Positions 44,464 through 53,780 are shown, counted from the stretch's first letter. The stretch is 55,240 nt of DNA from DMER01 sp003451645 (GCA_031976175.1 DALYLR010000024.1:1-55240); one strand, 5' to 3'. Notes: a model not told the origin generated them from the letters alone. A program made the numbers and translations.

Positions 44464-44826
44464 ATGGCGATCTCCAAGCGTAATCCGGCAAAGGAGAAAC
44501 TCCCGTCCTTCGCGGGCGATGTGGCTGGAAGGTTTCCGGACATTTGGGAGGCCTACAGCGCGCTCGGCGACGCGGCGGCGGCGTCGGGGCCACTCACGGT
44601 GCGCGAGCAGCGCTTGGTCAAACTGGCGCTGGCCATTGGCGCCGGCTCTGAAGGCGCGACGCACAGCCATGCGCGGCGCGGGCAAAAGGAAGGGCTCGAC
44701 GCCCACTCGATGCGACAGGTGGCGCTTCTGGGCATCACCTCCTTGGGGTGGAGCCAGGCCATGCGCGGCCTCGCCTGGATCGAAGACGTAACGGAAAAAG
44801 CATCGAAGAAACCAAAGAGACGGTGA
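44464..44826 (+). CDS. carboxymuconolactone decarboxylase-family protein
   Basis: A 120-residue AhpD/CMD-fold protein: FPDIWEAYSALGDAAAASGPLTVREQRLVKLALAIGAGSEGATHSHARRGQKEGLDAHSMRQVALLGI. The peroxidase Cys-x-x-Cys motif of AhpD is absent; the position reads THSHARR, as in many plain CMD proteins. Its role in the nar unit is not known. Confidence 0.82.
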   Translation: MAISKRNPAKEKLPSFAGDVAGRFPDIWEAYSALGDAAAASGPLTVREQRLVKLALAIGAGSEGATHSHARRGQKEGLDAHSMRQVALLGITSLGWSQAMRGLAWIEDVTEKASKKPKRR

Positions 44827-44855
44827 TCGTGCCGTCGACATGAGGGAGGTCGGCC

Positions 44856-46145
44856 ATGTCGAATCTTGACGTGACGCCGGATGCGGTTCAGAGCGGCGCG
44901 CGCGCACAAACCCCGTCGCTGCAGACCATGATCTCGCGTGTGCAATCTCTGCGGGATATTTGGTCGGCTATCGAGCGCGGAGTTTCTGGCCCCACCCAGA
45001 TCGAGCGCGTTCGACTTGGCGCGGCTCGCGGGCGCATCTGCGCCGATACTTTGCGCTCGACGACCGACATTCCCCGTTTCAATCAGGCCGCCATGGATGG
45101 TTATGGCCTCGACGCGTCGACCCTGTCGGTGGGCGTCGAAACCTGCGAGCCGGTCGTCGGCGAGTGCCGCCCGGGTCGCTTGCCCGTGCAGACCGGCGGG
45201 CAAGGCGTCGTCAAGGTGGCGACTGGCGCAGCATTGCCCGGCTGGGTCTCGGCGGTCGTCCGTTGGGAGGATTGCGTCACGGCGGAGGGTCAGGTCCATC
45301 TCTCAGGGCCCGTGCACTCGGGCCTGAACATCCGTTTGCGCGGCGAAGATGCGTTGAAGGACCGTCCTGTGATACCCGCAGGGCAGCGCATCGATGCGCG
45401 GACATCGGCGCTCGCCGCCGCCGCTGGCGCTAAGGGAGTTGTAGTTTGGCGAAAACCGCGTGCCGGCATTCTGGTCACCGGCGACGAGGTCGCACCGCCT
45501 GGCGCGAAGCTCTCCGGAGTCCAGATTCACGACAGTAACGGCGTCATGGCAGCGCAGCTTTTGTCGGCTGAGGGCGTAGACGTTCGAACGATCCGTTACG
45601 TGCCGGACGATCAAGCGCAAATTCAAACCGCCCTCGAATTGATGTCCGAACGCTGCGATCTCATAGTCCTGTCTGGCGGAATGTCGCATAGCGATCAGGA
45701 CGCCACGCGGCGAGCCGTGCCGTCGCTCGGCGGCTGGTTGTCGTCTTTGCCGCTCAAGCTGCGTCCAGGCAAACCTTCGGCGATCGGCACGTTTCGTAGG
45801 TCGATGTTAGTAGGCATGCCCGGCAATCCGCTCGCAGCCTATGTCACGATGCAGATCGTCGGGCTGCCGCTCGCGCGACGCCTGTGCGGCTTGTCAAGTG
45901 TCGCTCCAGCCAGGAGACCGGTAGAGGCGGGCTTCGACCTGCACCGCGCGCAGCCCACGATCGAGTTCGTGCCCGCACGGATCGGCGAGTGCTTGGACGG
46001 GTCGCAACACGCCAAGATTCTTTCGCGCGGCGCGTCGGCCCGCCTCGTGCCTCTGGCCGAGTCTGACGGGCTGTTGTGTTTCGATGCTGAGCAGACGCAG
46101 ATCGACGCCGGCGACCTTGTCGAGTTCTGGCCGCACATTGGCTGA
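44856..46145 (+). CDS. moeA: molybdopterin molybdotransferase
   Basis: A 429-residue enzyme that inserts molybdate into adenylated molybdopterin. Landmarks are FNQAAMDGYGLDAS (near 75), VVKVATGAALP, LNIRLRGEDALKDRPVIPAGQRI, VLVTGDEVAPPG-like ILVTGDEVAPPG, IHDSNGVMAAQLL, VLSGGMSHSDQD and VGMPGNPLAAYVT. With mobA nearby it supplies the NarG cofactor. GAGGGAGG lies before the ATG. Confidence 0.94.
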   Translation: MSNLDVTPDAVQSGARAQTPSLQTMISRVQSLRDIWSAIERGVSGPTQIERVRLGAARGRICADTLRSTTDIPRFNQAAMDGYGLDASTLSVGVETCEPVVGECRPGRLPVQTGGQGVVKVATGAALPGWVSAVVRWEDCVTAEGQVHLSGPVHSGLNIRLRGEDALKDRPVIPAGQRIDARTSALAAAAGAKGVVVWRKPRAGILVTGDEVAPPGAKLSGVQIHDSNGVMAAQLLSAEGVDVRTIRYVPDDQAQIQTALELMSERCDLIVLSGGMSHSDQDATRRAVPSLGGWLSSLPLKLRPGKPSAIGTFRRSMLVGMPGNPLAAYVTMQIVGLPLARRLCGLSSVAPARRPVEAGFDLHRAQPTIEFVPARIGECLDGSQHAKILSRGASARLVPLAESDGLLCFDAEQTQIDAGDLVEFWPHIG

Positions 46146-46151
46146 CTGCCG

Positions 46152-47006
46152 TCAATAGCTCGGCGGCGGCGTCCACGGCTCGTTCGCGAGATGCGCAAGA
46201 TGCGGCGGCAGGATGGGCCGGTACGACGGCCTCATGTCGAAGGCGATCTCCTGCGTCGACCATTCATTAACATGGTGTCCGCCCACGAACCGGATCAAGG
46301 TGACGGCGCCCCAATGCGCGCCGAACGGCCCATGGGGGATGCCGGCAGGCCGCCAGAAGTAAGCACCTGGATACATGGTGCCCTGCGGCCCCGACAAAGC
46401 GCCCGCCAGAACGAACGCCTCCTCTACGCATGGGTGCATCTCTTGGGGGCCCTTACCCTGTTCGGGCGCGCTCTGCGGGAGGATCAGCGACAGAAGCGTC
46501 CGCTCGCCCGTGTCCGGATTGGTCCGCAGGTTCTTGCGCGAGATACCCAGATGCCGGAGTTTGGGGTCGTTCAACGTCATGTCCCAAGGCAATTTGGTCG
46601 CGTCGATTTTGGGGATTACTCTGCGGTGGGCCTCTTCCACCAGACCGAATGCGCCCGCCCTCAATGCAGGCTCCCGGTCGTAAAACGCCAGCATCGTGCA
46701 GCCGGTCGTCGACGACATAGTGTGCCGGGGCCATAGGGCCGGAAGGAAGGCGTAACAATCGGCGTCATAGGTCGTGCCGTCCATATGGAACTGGCCGTCG
46801 AGGACATAGAATTCCTCTGCTGCGGCTAGATGCTCCGGCCCTTCGCGGTGCCAACTCGGCGGAAACCGGATTAGCGCCGAGCAGGCGCCGGTGTCCGGAT
46901 CGCGGCTCAACATTTTGTACTCTGCATCGGGCCGCGCCAGTCCGGCGCCGATCCGCCGCCAGGGCAGCATCTGCGCCTGGACGAATTCGATGTGAGGCCG
47001 GTTCAT
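46152..47006 (-). CDS. double-cupin protein (DUF4437-like)
   Basis: A 284-residue protein with two cupin barrels. The first has EFYVLDGQFHMDGTTYDADCYAFLPALWPRH (near 65-96). The second has EEAFVLAGALSGPQGTMYPGAYFWRPAGIPHGPFG (near 194-228). Both hold the Glu/His pattern for a metal site. The pattern resembles DUF4437/ChrR-like cupins. The substrate is unknown. The gene lies between moeA and ytfE on the minus strand, 10 bases after the ytfE stop, so it may be co-transcribed with ytfE. Confidence 0.7.
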   Translation of the reverse strand: MNRPHIEFVQAQMLPWRRIGAGLARPDAEYKMLSRDPDTGACSALIRFPPSWHREGPEHLAAAEEFYVLDGQFHMDGTTYDADCYAFLPALWPRHTMSSTTGCTMLAFYDREPALRAGAFGLVEEAHRRVIPKIDATKLPWDMTLNDPKLRHLGISRKNLRTNPDTGERTLLSLILPQSAPEQGKGPQEMHPCVEEAFVLAGALSGPQGTMYPGAYFWRPAGIPHGPFGAHWGAVTLIRFVGGHHVNEWSTQEIAFDMRPSYRPILPPHLAHLANEPWTPPPSY

Positions 47007-47019
47007 CATAAGTGCGCGG

Positions 47020-47697
47020 TCAATCGGGCCGCCGCTCGAAGCGCGGGAACAAGACGTTGTTTTCTAGGTGGATATGCTCCATCAGATCGGAGACGAACTT
47101 CGCGCACCCCGCATAGAGCGCTTGCCACGAACGGCAGGCGCCTTGGGGCGTCACGAACCCGTGCGCCAACACGTCTAGACTCCGGATCGCGACCGCGTGG
47201 TCGTCGTGTTCGAGCCGCATCTGCCCGACGGGGAAGGCCAGGATCGCGCATCCGTCCGACAGCATCATGGGAAACAGCCGTTGTTCCTCTCGTTGCATAT
47301 GCGCCTCCAATTCCGCCAACATATGTTCAAGATGCGCCGCCAAGCCGCGAGGCGCGTCCGCGTGGTCCTTGTGGACCGCCTCGACACGCCGCGCGAGCTT
47401 GATCAGTTCGGGAAGCTCCGCTCGGTGCCGGGCGTGAAACCGGTCGAGAATATGATCGATCAACGCCGACGTCTCTTGCGGCGCGACCCTTTCGAACTGG
47501 ACGCCGAGTTCGGCCAGCGCCGCCTCGATGTCGTGGAGGCTTGCATTCCGCGCCTTTGCGGCCTCCGCGAGCGAAACGCCACCCCCGCAGCAAAAGTCAA
47601 TCTTGTGCTTCCGGAAAATTGCCGTCGCGCCGGGCAGGGCCGCCGCGATTTCGCCGACATGTGTGTTTGCGAAGTCTTGAACGCTAGGGCTGGCCAT
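47020..47697 (-). CDS. ytfE: iron-sulfur cluster repair di-iron protein
   Basis: A 225-residue RIC/ScdA/YtfE protein that repairs Fe-S clusters damaged by nitric oxide. The N-terminal ScdA_N segment has ATAIFRKHKIDFCCGGGVSLAEA. The hemerythrin-like part has iron-ligand His and Glu in HILDRFHARHRAELPEL, HLEHMLAELEAHMQREEQRLFP, MRLEHDDHAVAI and MEHIHLENNVLFPRF. The ATG at 47697 (MASPSVQDFANTHVG) matches the family. Divergent from an NsrR-like gene, fitting NO control. Confidence 0.93.
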   Translation of the reverse strand: MASPSVQDFANTHVGEIAAALPGATAIFRKHKIDFCCGGGVSLAEAAKARNASLHDIEAALAELGVQFERVAPQETSALIDHILDRFHARHRAELPELIKLARRVEAVHKDHADAPRGLAAHLEHMLAELEAHMQREEQRLFPMMLSDGCAILAFPVGQMRLEHDDHAVAIRSLDVLAHGFVTPQGACRSWQALYAGCAKFVSDLMEHIHLENNVLFPRFERRPD

Positions 47698-47721
47698 CGC
47701 TGCTTCCTTGTCGTAAAGTGG

Positions 47722-47738
47722 AATTTGTAATACCAATT
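47722..47738. promoter_or_regulatory. candidate NsrR operator
   Basis: AATTTG-TAATA-CCAATT, a dyad with one mismatch (the minus strand reads AATTGG-TATTA-CAAATT), placed between divergent ytfE and the nsrR-like gene. Confidence 0.45.
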
Positions 47739-47786
47739 TAACGTGCCGTGGCGGCGCGCGCAAATCACAAAGGGGACGACGCGACG

Positions 47787-48224
47787 ATGCGCCTCACCAT
47801 GTTCACGGATTTCGGCTTGCGGGTGCTGATGCGGCTGGCGGGCGAACCGGACCGGCTCTTCACCTCTGAGCAGATCGCCGATGAGTTTGCCCTTTCACGG
47901 CATCACCTTCAAAAGGTCGTCCGTGCGCTGGCCGACGGCGGATTCGTCGCCACGGTGCGGGGCGCGGGCGGCGGTTTCAAACTGGCCATAGATGCTAGCG
48001 CCATTACCGTCGGCAGCGTCGTCCGGCGCCTGGAAAGGGGCCAACCAATGGTCGAATGCTTCAGGAACGACGGCGGCAGTTGTGTCCTCACGCCGCGTTG
48101 CAAACTCAAGCGGCATTTGGCTGAAGCGGAGAAACGGTACCTGGAATATCTGGAAACTGTCGCTGTCGGCGATTGTGCCTACATCCTGTCCAGTTCAACA
48201 ACCAAACCGCGGCCAGGCCGTTGA
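47787..48224 (+). CDS. nsrR: Rrf2-family NO-sensing repressor, NsrR-like
   Basis: A 145-residue Rrf2 protein. The N-terminal winged HTH has MRLTMFTDFGLRVLMRLAGEP and IADEFALSRHHLQKVVRALADGGFV. The cluster segment ECFRNDGGSCVLTPRCKL has three Cys with NsrR-type spacing. NsrR loses its Fe-S cluster with NO and releases genes such as ytfE, which lies divergently here. The ATG at 47787 starts MRLTMFTDFG, the standard NsrR start. Confidence 0.88.
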   Translation: MRLTMFTDFGLRVLMRLAGEPDRLFTSEQIADEFALSRHHLQKVVRALADGGFVATVRGAGGGFKLAIDASAITVGSVVRRLERGQPMVECFRNDGGSCVLTPRCKLKRHLAEAEKRYLEYLETVAVGDCAYILSSSTTKPRPGR

Positions 48225-48290
48225 TCCAACCCGACGCGCAACTCGTAATGACGAAGTCTAGCGGTTGCCCGCGCGTCACGAACAAGGCCA

Positions 48291-49841
48291 ATGTTAACCC
48301 GCACCCTCCGTGTTGTTCTCGGCGATCAGTTAACGCCGAACGTTTCATTGCTGGCCGATGGCGACTCGGCGCGTGACGTCGTCCTGATGGTCGAGGTGGC
48401 GGACGAGACGCAGTACGTTCCCCACCACAAGAAAAAGATCATCTTCGTCCTCTCGGCGATGCGGGCGTTCGCGCGGGAACTGCGCGAGGCAGGCTGGCGC
48501 GTCGATTATGTCAAGCTCGACGATCCCGGCAACACAGGGTCGCTCACGGGCGAACTCCAACGAGCCATCGCGCAACATTGTCCCGAACGGATCGTGACGA
48601 TGGAGGCGGGCGAGCATCGCGTCCTGGCGATGCAGCGAACCTGGTCCGCCGAACTCGGCATCCCCACGTCGATCCTGCCCGATCCACGCTTCCTCTGTTC
48701 GAAGGAGGAGTTCGCCGCCTGGGCCGAAGGGCGAAAATCCCTGCGTATGGAATACTTCTATCGCGACATGCGGCGGAAGACCGGATTGCTGATGGAGGGC
48801 GAGGAACCGGCGGGCGGGCAGTGGAACTTCGACGCCGACAACCGCAAAGGTCCGCCTGGCGCGCTGATGATGCCTACGCCGTTCCGTGCGGACCGCGATG
48901 CGGAGACCCAGGCCGTCATCGCGACGGTCAAGAAGCGGTTTGCCGCGAACTTCGGCGACGCTGAACCGTTCTGGTTTCCGGTGATCCGCACAGGCGCCAA
49001 CGCGGCGGCGGAGAAATTCATGCGCGAAGGCTTGCCTCAGTTCGGCGATTATCAGGACGCGATGGTCTCCGGGCACAAGTTTCTGTTTCATTCGGTGCTC
49101 TCGCCCCTGATCAATGTCGGTCTGCTCGATCCCCTGGCGTTGTGCCGGGCGGCGGAGGCCGAATGGCGGGCGGGCAGGGCGCCGTTGAACTCGGTCGAGG
49201 GGTTCATCCGCCAGATCATCGGCTGGCGCGAATATGTTCGCGGCATCTATTGGTGGCGCGGGCCAGACTATCTGCGCAGCAACGCGCTGAATGCAACGCG
49301 CGCCTTGCCGTCGATGTATTGGACCGGCAAGACGCGCATGGCCTGCATGGCGGCGGCCATCGGCCAGACCAAGACGGACGCCTACGCCCACCATATTCAG
49401 CGCTTGATGGTCACCGGCAATTTCGCGCTGCTTGCCGGGATCGATCCGCACGAGCTGCATGAGTGGTATTTGGCCGTCTATGCCGACGCGTTCGAGTGGG
49501 TCGAGGCGCCGAACACCATCGGCATGAGCCAATTCGCCGACGGGGGATTGCTGGCGTCCAAGCCCTACGCGGCCAGCGGCGCCTATATCGACCGGATGAG
49601 CGACTATTGCGGCGGCTGCCGGTACAAGGTCGCGGAAAAGTCGGGGCCGAACTCGTGCCCGTTCAACTCGCTCTACTGGGACTTCCTGATCCGCCACCGC
49701 GAACGGTTCCAGGGCAATCCACGCATGGCCCAGATGTACCGCACCTATGACAAGATAAAGCCTGAAACGCGCGCGGCGATGGCGGCGCGGTCGGCAGCTT
49801 TTCTGGACCAGATCAAGGCGCATGGAACCGACGATGTCTGA
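48291..49841 (+). CDS. phrB: FeS-containing (6-4) photolyase / cryptochrome
   Basis: A 516-residue protein of the FeS-BCP/CryPro class that repairs (6-4) photoproducts with blue light. Cys352, Cys440, Cys443 and Cys456 form the [4Fe-4S] set, offset by exactly two from PhrB of Agrobacterium. The N-terminal domain has VVLGDQLTPN (lumazine-type antenna). The FAD region has FIRQIIGWREYVRGIYW and HHIQRLMVTGNFALLAGIDP. The translation overlaps the following SDR gene. Confidence 0.92.
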   Translation: MLTRTLRVVLGDQLTPNVSLLADGDSARDVVLMVEVADETQYVPHHKKKIIFVLSAMRAFARELREAGWRVDYVKLDDPGNTGSLTGELQRAIAQHCPERIVTMEAGEHRVLAMQRTWSAELGIPTSILPDPRFLCSKEEFAAWAEGRKSLRMEYFYRDMRRKTGLLMEGEEPAGGQWNFDADNRKGPPGALMMPTPFRADRDAETQAVIATVKKRFAANFGDAEPFWFPVIRTGANAAAEKFMREGLPQFGDYQDAMVSGHKFLFHSVLSPLINVGLLDPLALCRAAEAEWRAGRAPLNSVEGFIRQIIGWREYVRGIYWWRGPDYLRSNALNATRALPSMYWTGKTRMACMAAAIGQTKTDAYAHHIQRLMVTGNFALLAGIDPHELHEWYLAVYADAFEWVEAPNTIGMSQFADGGLLASKPYAASGAYIDRMSDYCGGCRYKVAEKSGPNSCPFNSLYWDFLIRHRERFQGNPRMAQMYRTYDKIKPETRAAMAARSAAFLDQIKAHGTDDV

Positions 49842-50580
49842 CATCAGCATGACCAGCCTGCCCGCGAACTATCGTGCCGTTGTTTTCGGCGCGAGCGGCG
49901 GCATTGGCAGCGCATTCGTCGATCACCTGTCCTCCGATCCGCGCTGTGGCGTGGTTTATGCCGGTGCGCGAATAACGCTCGCACCTGTGCCGAAAGTCCA
50001 ACCCTTTGCCTTCGATCTGCGCGACGAAACCTCCATCGCCATGGCGGCGCAGATGATGAGCGAGGGCGGGCCCCTTGATCTGGTTATCGTCGCGACAGGC
50101 GTGCTTCATCGCGAGGGGCTCAAGCCGGAAAAGACCTATCGGTCTCTAGATGCAGACACGATGGCGGCGGCCTTCGCCGTCAACGCCATAGGGCCAGCCC
50201 TGATCGCCAAGCACATGCTGCCGTTGCTGGCGCGCGACCGGAAGGCGATCTTTGCGGCGATCTCCGCGCGCGTCGGTTCCATCTCGGATAACCGGCTTGG
50301 CGGCTGGCATGCCTATCGGGCGTCGAAGGCGGCGCTCAACATGCTGATCCGGAATTTCGCCATCGAACAGGCTACCCGGAACAAGCATGCCCTCTGCGTC
50401 GCTCTGCATCCCGGAACGGTCGACACGGCGCTGTCCAAACCATTTCAGGCGGGTGTCGCAGCGGATAAGCTCTTTACGCCCGACCACAGCGCCGCCGCCA
50501 TGCTCTACGTGTTGGATGCCGCGACGGCTGAGCGAACGGGCACGCTCATCGCTTGGGAAGGCCAGACGATCGCGTTCTAG
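49822..50580 (+). CDS. short-chain dehydrogenase/reductase
   Basis: A 252-residue NAD(P)-dependent SDR of the CsgA type. It has the Rossmann loop VVFGASGGIGSAFV (20-33), NAIGPALIAKHM, Ser in ISARVGSI, the YRASKAALNM catalytic Tyr-x-x-x-Lys and HPGTVDTALSKPF. The end reads LIAWEGQTIAF; the last 11 residues recur as a remnant at 53765 in the same reading frame. It overlaps the photolyase gene by 20 bases; the later ATG at 49834 is an alternative start. SDRs of this kind often accompany photolyases, perhaps in lipid or pigment redox. Confidence 0.88.
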   Translation: MEPTMSDISMTSLPANYRAVVFGASGGIGSAFVDHLSSDPRCGVVYAGARITLAPVPKVQPFAFDLRDETSIAMAAQMMSEGGPLDLVIVATGVLHREGLKPEKTYRSLDADTMAAAFAVNAIGPALIAKHMLPLLARDRKAIFAAISARVGSISDNRLGGWHAYRASKAALNMLIRNFAIEQATRNKHALCVALHPGTVDTALSKPFQAGVAADKLFTPDHSAAAMLYVLDAATAERTGTLIAWEGQTIAF

Positions 50581-50769
50581 CGAACGAGTATAGGCTTGGG
50601 TAGAAGGTCGAAAAAGCCGGTATACCATTCGTCATCGTGTCGACGGTTGTGTTGGGCTCGAAACTGTCGCTGCGCTTGACGCTAGCCGTCCGTTCCTGTC
50701 TGAGTCTTGCATTAACCGGCAAAACTTGAGCTTAAATCATAACCGCCGGACAACGGAATTTGACGCTCT

Positions 50770-51852
50770 ATGAAATGGGCCACGCGGTCTATCGCAATTT
50801 GGGCGCTGGCGGCGGTCGCGGTCTTGGGCGTCTCTTGGATTGTGTTGCGGACGTTTTCGGCGCCGAAGGAGGTACCGGCAATCCAAGTCGATGCGCGCCC
50901 GATTGAGCGGGTGCTCGCTGCCGTCGGGCGAGTGCGGGCGCAAGAAACCGTCTCGGTCTTCTCACGGGTCCCCGGCCAGGTCGTGGCACTCTCGAAGCGC
51001 GAAGGCGACACTGTCCAGGCGGGCGACATCCTAGGGCGATTGGACGATCGCCAGGCGCGGGCCGTGCTCGCCCAAGCGACGGCGAGTGCGGAAAGTCAGA
51101 GGCGACGATGGACCCAACTCCGGCGCGACCTCGCCCGAACGCAAACCTTGCTCAAGAAGGGTTATGCGACGCGCGCGACGGCGGAACGTGATCGTTCGGC
51201 TTCGGACGCCGCCGCGACCGATCTGAAAAGGCTCATGTCGGCGATCGACGAAGCCCAGTTGCGATTGCGGGACTATGAAATCCGTGCGCCGATGGCGGGG
51301 CGCGTTCTGATCCGGCCTGTCGATCCGGGCCAAGTCGTCGACGCCAGGACCGAGATTTTCCAGTTGGGATCGTCGGGCCCCCCGGATGTCGAATGCGAGA
51401 TCGATGAGACCTTGGCCGGAAAAATCCGGCTGGGCATGCCCGCGCGTTTGGCGCTCGCCCGCAGCCCCTCTACGATCGTTCCGGGACAAGTGACGTTCGT
51501 CGCGCCTCGGGTCGATCCGGCGACTGGCGGGCAAACGGTCCGCATCTCATTCTCGGCCAACCCAGGCGACGTTCCGTCAGGCCAGACGGTCGACGTCAAC
51601 ATTATTGTCGAGAGGCGTGTCGCCGCCATCGCCATTCCGCGCAGCGCCATATTGACGTCTGGGGCGCAGCCAACCGTGGCGGTCGTCGAGGGAAATCAAG
51701 TCACCTTCCGGGAGATCGCGTTTCAGGACTGGCCCGCCTCCAGCGTTATCGTAACGCAAGGCCTGTCCGCCCGCGACGTGGTCGTCCTCGATCCCGCAAA
51801 AGTGGCCGAAGGACAGACCATCCGACCGAAGTTGACCGAGGCGCCGGAGTGA
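50770..51852 (+). CDS. ABC-exporter membrane-fusion (adaptor) protein
   Basis: A 360-residue MacA/DevB-like periplasmic adaptor. It has one N-terminal membrane segment (IAIWALAAVAVLGVSWIVL), a barrel-sandwich half (SRVPGQVVALSKREGDTVQAGDILGRLDD), an alpha-helical hairpin (about 100-165) with coiled-coil character, then YEIRAPMAGRVLIRPVDPGQVV and a beta-barrel. It lies one base before the permease, so the three ABC genes form one operon. Confidence 0.88.
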   Translation: MKWATRSIAIWALAAVAVLGVSWIVLRTFSAPKEVPAIQVDARPIERVLAAVGRVRAQETVSVFSRVPGQVVALSKREGDTVQAGDILGRLDDRQARAVLAQATASAESQRRRWTQLRRDLARTQTLLKKGYATRATAERDRSASDAAATDLKRLMSAIDEAQLRLRDYEIRAPMAGRVLIRPVDPGQVVDARTEIFQLGSSGPPDVECEIDETLAGKIRLGMPARLALARSPSTIVPGQVTFVAPRVDPATGGQTVRISFSANPGDVPSGQTVDVNIIVERRVAAIAIPRSAILTSGAQPTVAVVEGNQVTFREIAFQDWPASSVIVTQGLSARDVVVLDPAKVAEGQTIRPKLTEAPE

Positions 51853-51853
51853 C

Positions 51854-53065
51854 ATGCCCTTCGTCGCGGTGGTCGCATGGCGTTACGTCACCAGCAACTG
51901 GACGCAATCGGCGTTGTTGATTGCGGGCGTCGCCATCGGGGTGATCGTATTCGTTTTCATGACAGCTCTCATCGCTGGTCTTGCCACATTCTTGACCAAG
52001 CAGACGACCGGCAACATTGCGCATGTCTCGTTGGAGCCCTTGGAGCGGACGTCAAGGGCTTTACCAGGCGCAGACGGCGCAACACAGTTGGTTGCCCGGG
52101 TTGCCGCCATCGAAAAGCGAGCTCAAATTCTGGACTGGCCCGTCTATCTCAGGATCGCGGAAGCCGCACCCGGCGTCGTCGGGGTCTCGCCTCAGATCAA
52201 CAGCAGCGCTTTTCTAATCAAGGGTCAGGCCGTCGCCACTGTCGCGGTGAATGGCGTCGTGCCGGACCGCCTGAACGCCATCACGGATATCGGCGGCAAT
52301 ATTCTGCAGGGCGAAGCCAATTTGGATTTGAACGGACTTCTGATCGGGGTCAAATTGGCGAGCACCCTAGGGTTAGGCGTGGGCCAACCGGTGACGATGC
52401 GGTCGGATCGCGGCGGCGAACGATCGCTGACGGTGCGGGGAATTTTCAAATCTGGGATCGGCTCGCTCGATGAACGCGTCGCCTTCGTCAACATCCAGGC
52501 GGCGCGCCGGTTAGCGGACCTGCCGCAAGGCGTCACGCAGATCGAGATCAAGCTGGCCGATGTGAACACGGCCTCCGCCGTAGCTCAGACATTGGCGCGT
52601 GCGACGGGGCTGAAGGCGACGAGCTGGATTGAGCGCAACGCCCAACTCTTCGTTGCGCTCCATAGCCAGGCGCAAACGGGAATGCTGATTCAGATATTCA
52701 GCTTGATCACCATCGTCATCGGCGTATCGAGCGCGCTTCTGCTGACCACCTACCGGCGGCGCGCCGAGATCGCGATCATGCGATCCATGGGCGTCACCAA
52801 GCGCTTCATCGTGACGGCGTTCTTGATGCAAGGCTTATTCATCGGCGCGCTGGGGAGCCTCGCCGGCGCAGCATTGGGGTACTGGCTTTGCGTGTTTTTG
52901 GCGACTGTCGCATCGAGGCCGGATGGATCGGGATTCCCCATCGCGCCGGAGCAAGGCGGCTATCTCGCCGTCATTCTGCTGACCATCGCGGGCAGCGTGT
53001 TGGCGGCAGTGTTGCCGGCGCGCGCGGCGGCGGGTATCGATCCAGTTGCGGTGCTCAACCAATGA
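51854..53065 (+). CDS. ABC-exporter permease, MacB/FtsX type
   Basis: A 403-residue permease with the FtsX-type layout. It has an N-terminal helix (SALLIAGVAIGVIVFVFMTALIAGLA), a large periplasmic domain (about 60-260) and three C-terminal helices, including IQIFSLITIVIGVSSALLLTTYRRRAEIAIMRSMGVTKRFI. It ends with AGIDPVAVLNQ. It overlaps the ATPase gene by ATGA. The substrate is unknown. Confidence 0.9.
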   Translation: MPFVAVVAWRYVTSNWTQSALLIAGVAIGVIVFVFMTALIAGLATFLTKQTTGNIAHVSLEPLERTSRALPGADGATQLVARVAAIEKRAQILDWPVYLRIAEAAPGVVGVSPQINSSAFLIKGQAVATVAVNGVVPDRLNAITDIGGNILQGEANLDLNGLLIGVKLASTLGLGVGQPVTMRSDRGGERSLTVRGIFKSGIGSLDERVAFVNIQAARRLADLPQGVTQIEIKLADVNTASAVAQTLARATGLKATSWIERNAQLFVALHSQAQTGMLIQIFSLITIVIGVSSALLLTTYRRRAEIAIMRSMGVTKRFIVTAFLMQGLFIGALGSLAGAALGYWLCVFLATVASRPDGSGFPIAPEQGGYLAVILLTIAGSVLAAVLPARAAAGIDPVAVLNQ

Positions 53066-53739
53066 CGGCGCTATTGTATCGCGTTCGCAATCTGGTCAAG
53101 GATTATGGGACAGGCGAGCTGCGCACCCAGGTCCTCAAAAGCGTAAATCTCGATATCGGAGAAGGGGAGTTCATCGCGATGTCCGGTCCCAGCGGGTCGG
53201 GAAAAAGCACGCTGCTCACCATTCTCGGGACATTGCTTTCTCCGACATCGGGCGAGTTAGAGATGCTGGGGCAAAATCTGCTCAGCTTGGACGAGACAGG
53301 TCTCTCGAAATTCCGGAGCGCCCATATCGGATTTGTCTTCCAGTTCCATCACCTCTTGCCAGACTTCAGCGCGGAAGAAAACGTAGCGTTTCCAGCCGCA
53401 GCAATGTCGAGGTTCGGTTCAAAGCCGATCCGCGAGAGGGCGGCGGCATTGCTTGACCGGGTTGGGTTGGCGCACCGTCGGACCTTCCGGCCCAGCGAGT
53501 TGTCTGGAGGACAGAAGCAGCGGGTAGCGATCGCACGATCCCTCATGAACCAGCCTGAGCTTATCTTGGCGGATGAACCTACGGGAAATCTCGACCGCGC
53601 GTCGGCATCTCAAGTCCTGGACCTCATGCGCGAGATTAACCGGACCGAGAGGACGACCTTCGTGATCTCGACGCATGACGCCCACGTGGCGTCCTATTGC
53701 GACCGGACGATCACGGTCGTCGATGGCGCGGTATCCTAG
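53062..53739 (+). CDS. ABC-exporter ATP-binding protein, LolD/MacB type
   Basis: A 225-residue ATPase with Walker A GPSGSGKST (near 40), the Q-loop FQFHHLLPDFSAEENV, the signature LSGGQKQRVAIARSL, Walker B LILADEPTGNLD and the H-loop STHDAHVA. The pattern is that of LolD/MacB/DevA exporters. The ATG at 53062 overlaps the permease stop. A hairpin follows. Confidence 0.93.
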   Translation: MTALLYRVRNLVKDYGTGELRTQVLKSVNLDIGEGEFIAMSGPSGSGKSTLLTILGTLLSPTSGELEMLGQNLLSLDETGLSKFRSAHIGFVFQFHHLLPDFSAEENVAFPAAAMSRFGSKPIRERAAALLDRVGLAHRRTFRPSELSGGQKQRVAIARSLMNQPELILADEPTGNLDRASASQVLDLMREINRTERTTFVISTHDAHVASYCDRTITVVDGAVS

Positions 53740-53748
53740 GCGTGCAGA

Positions 53749-53780
53749 CCGTCCCAAGATGGCATCATCGCTTGGGACGG
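53749..53780. terminator. bidirectional hairpin after the ABC operon
   Basis: A perfect 10-bp stem (CCGTCCCAAG/CTTGGGACGG) with a 12-base loop sits between the ABC operon and the convergent hydrolase. No T-run follows, so efficiency is uncertain. The right arm coincides with the SDR-tail remnant. Confidence 0.55.

Noticed and set aside
48345..49850. Long minus-strand open frame (about 500 codons) opposite the photolyase
   Set aside because: High GC codon use leaves the opposite strand open; no domain is visible and the plus-strand photolyase is certain.
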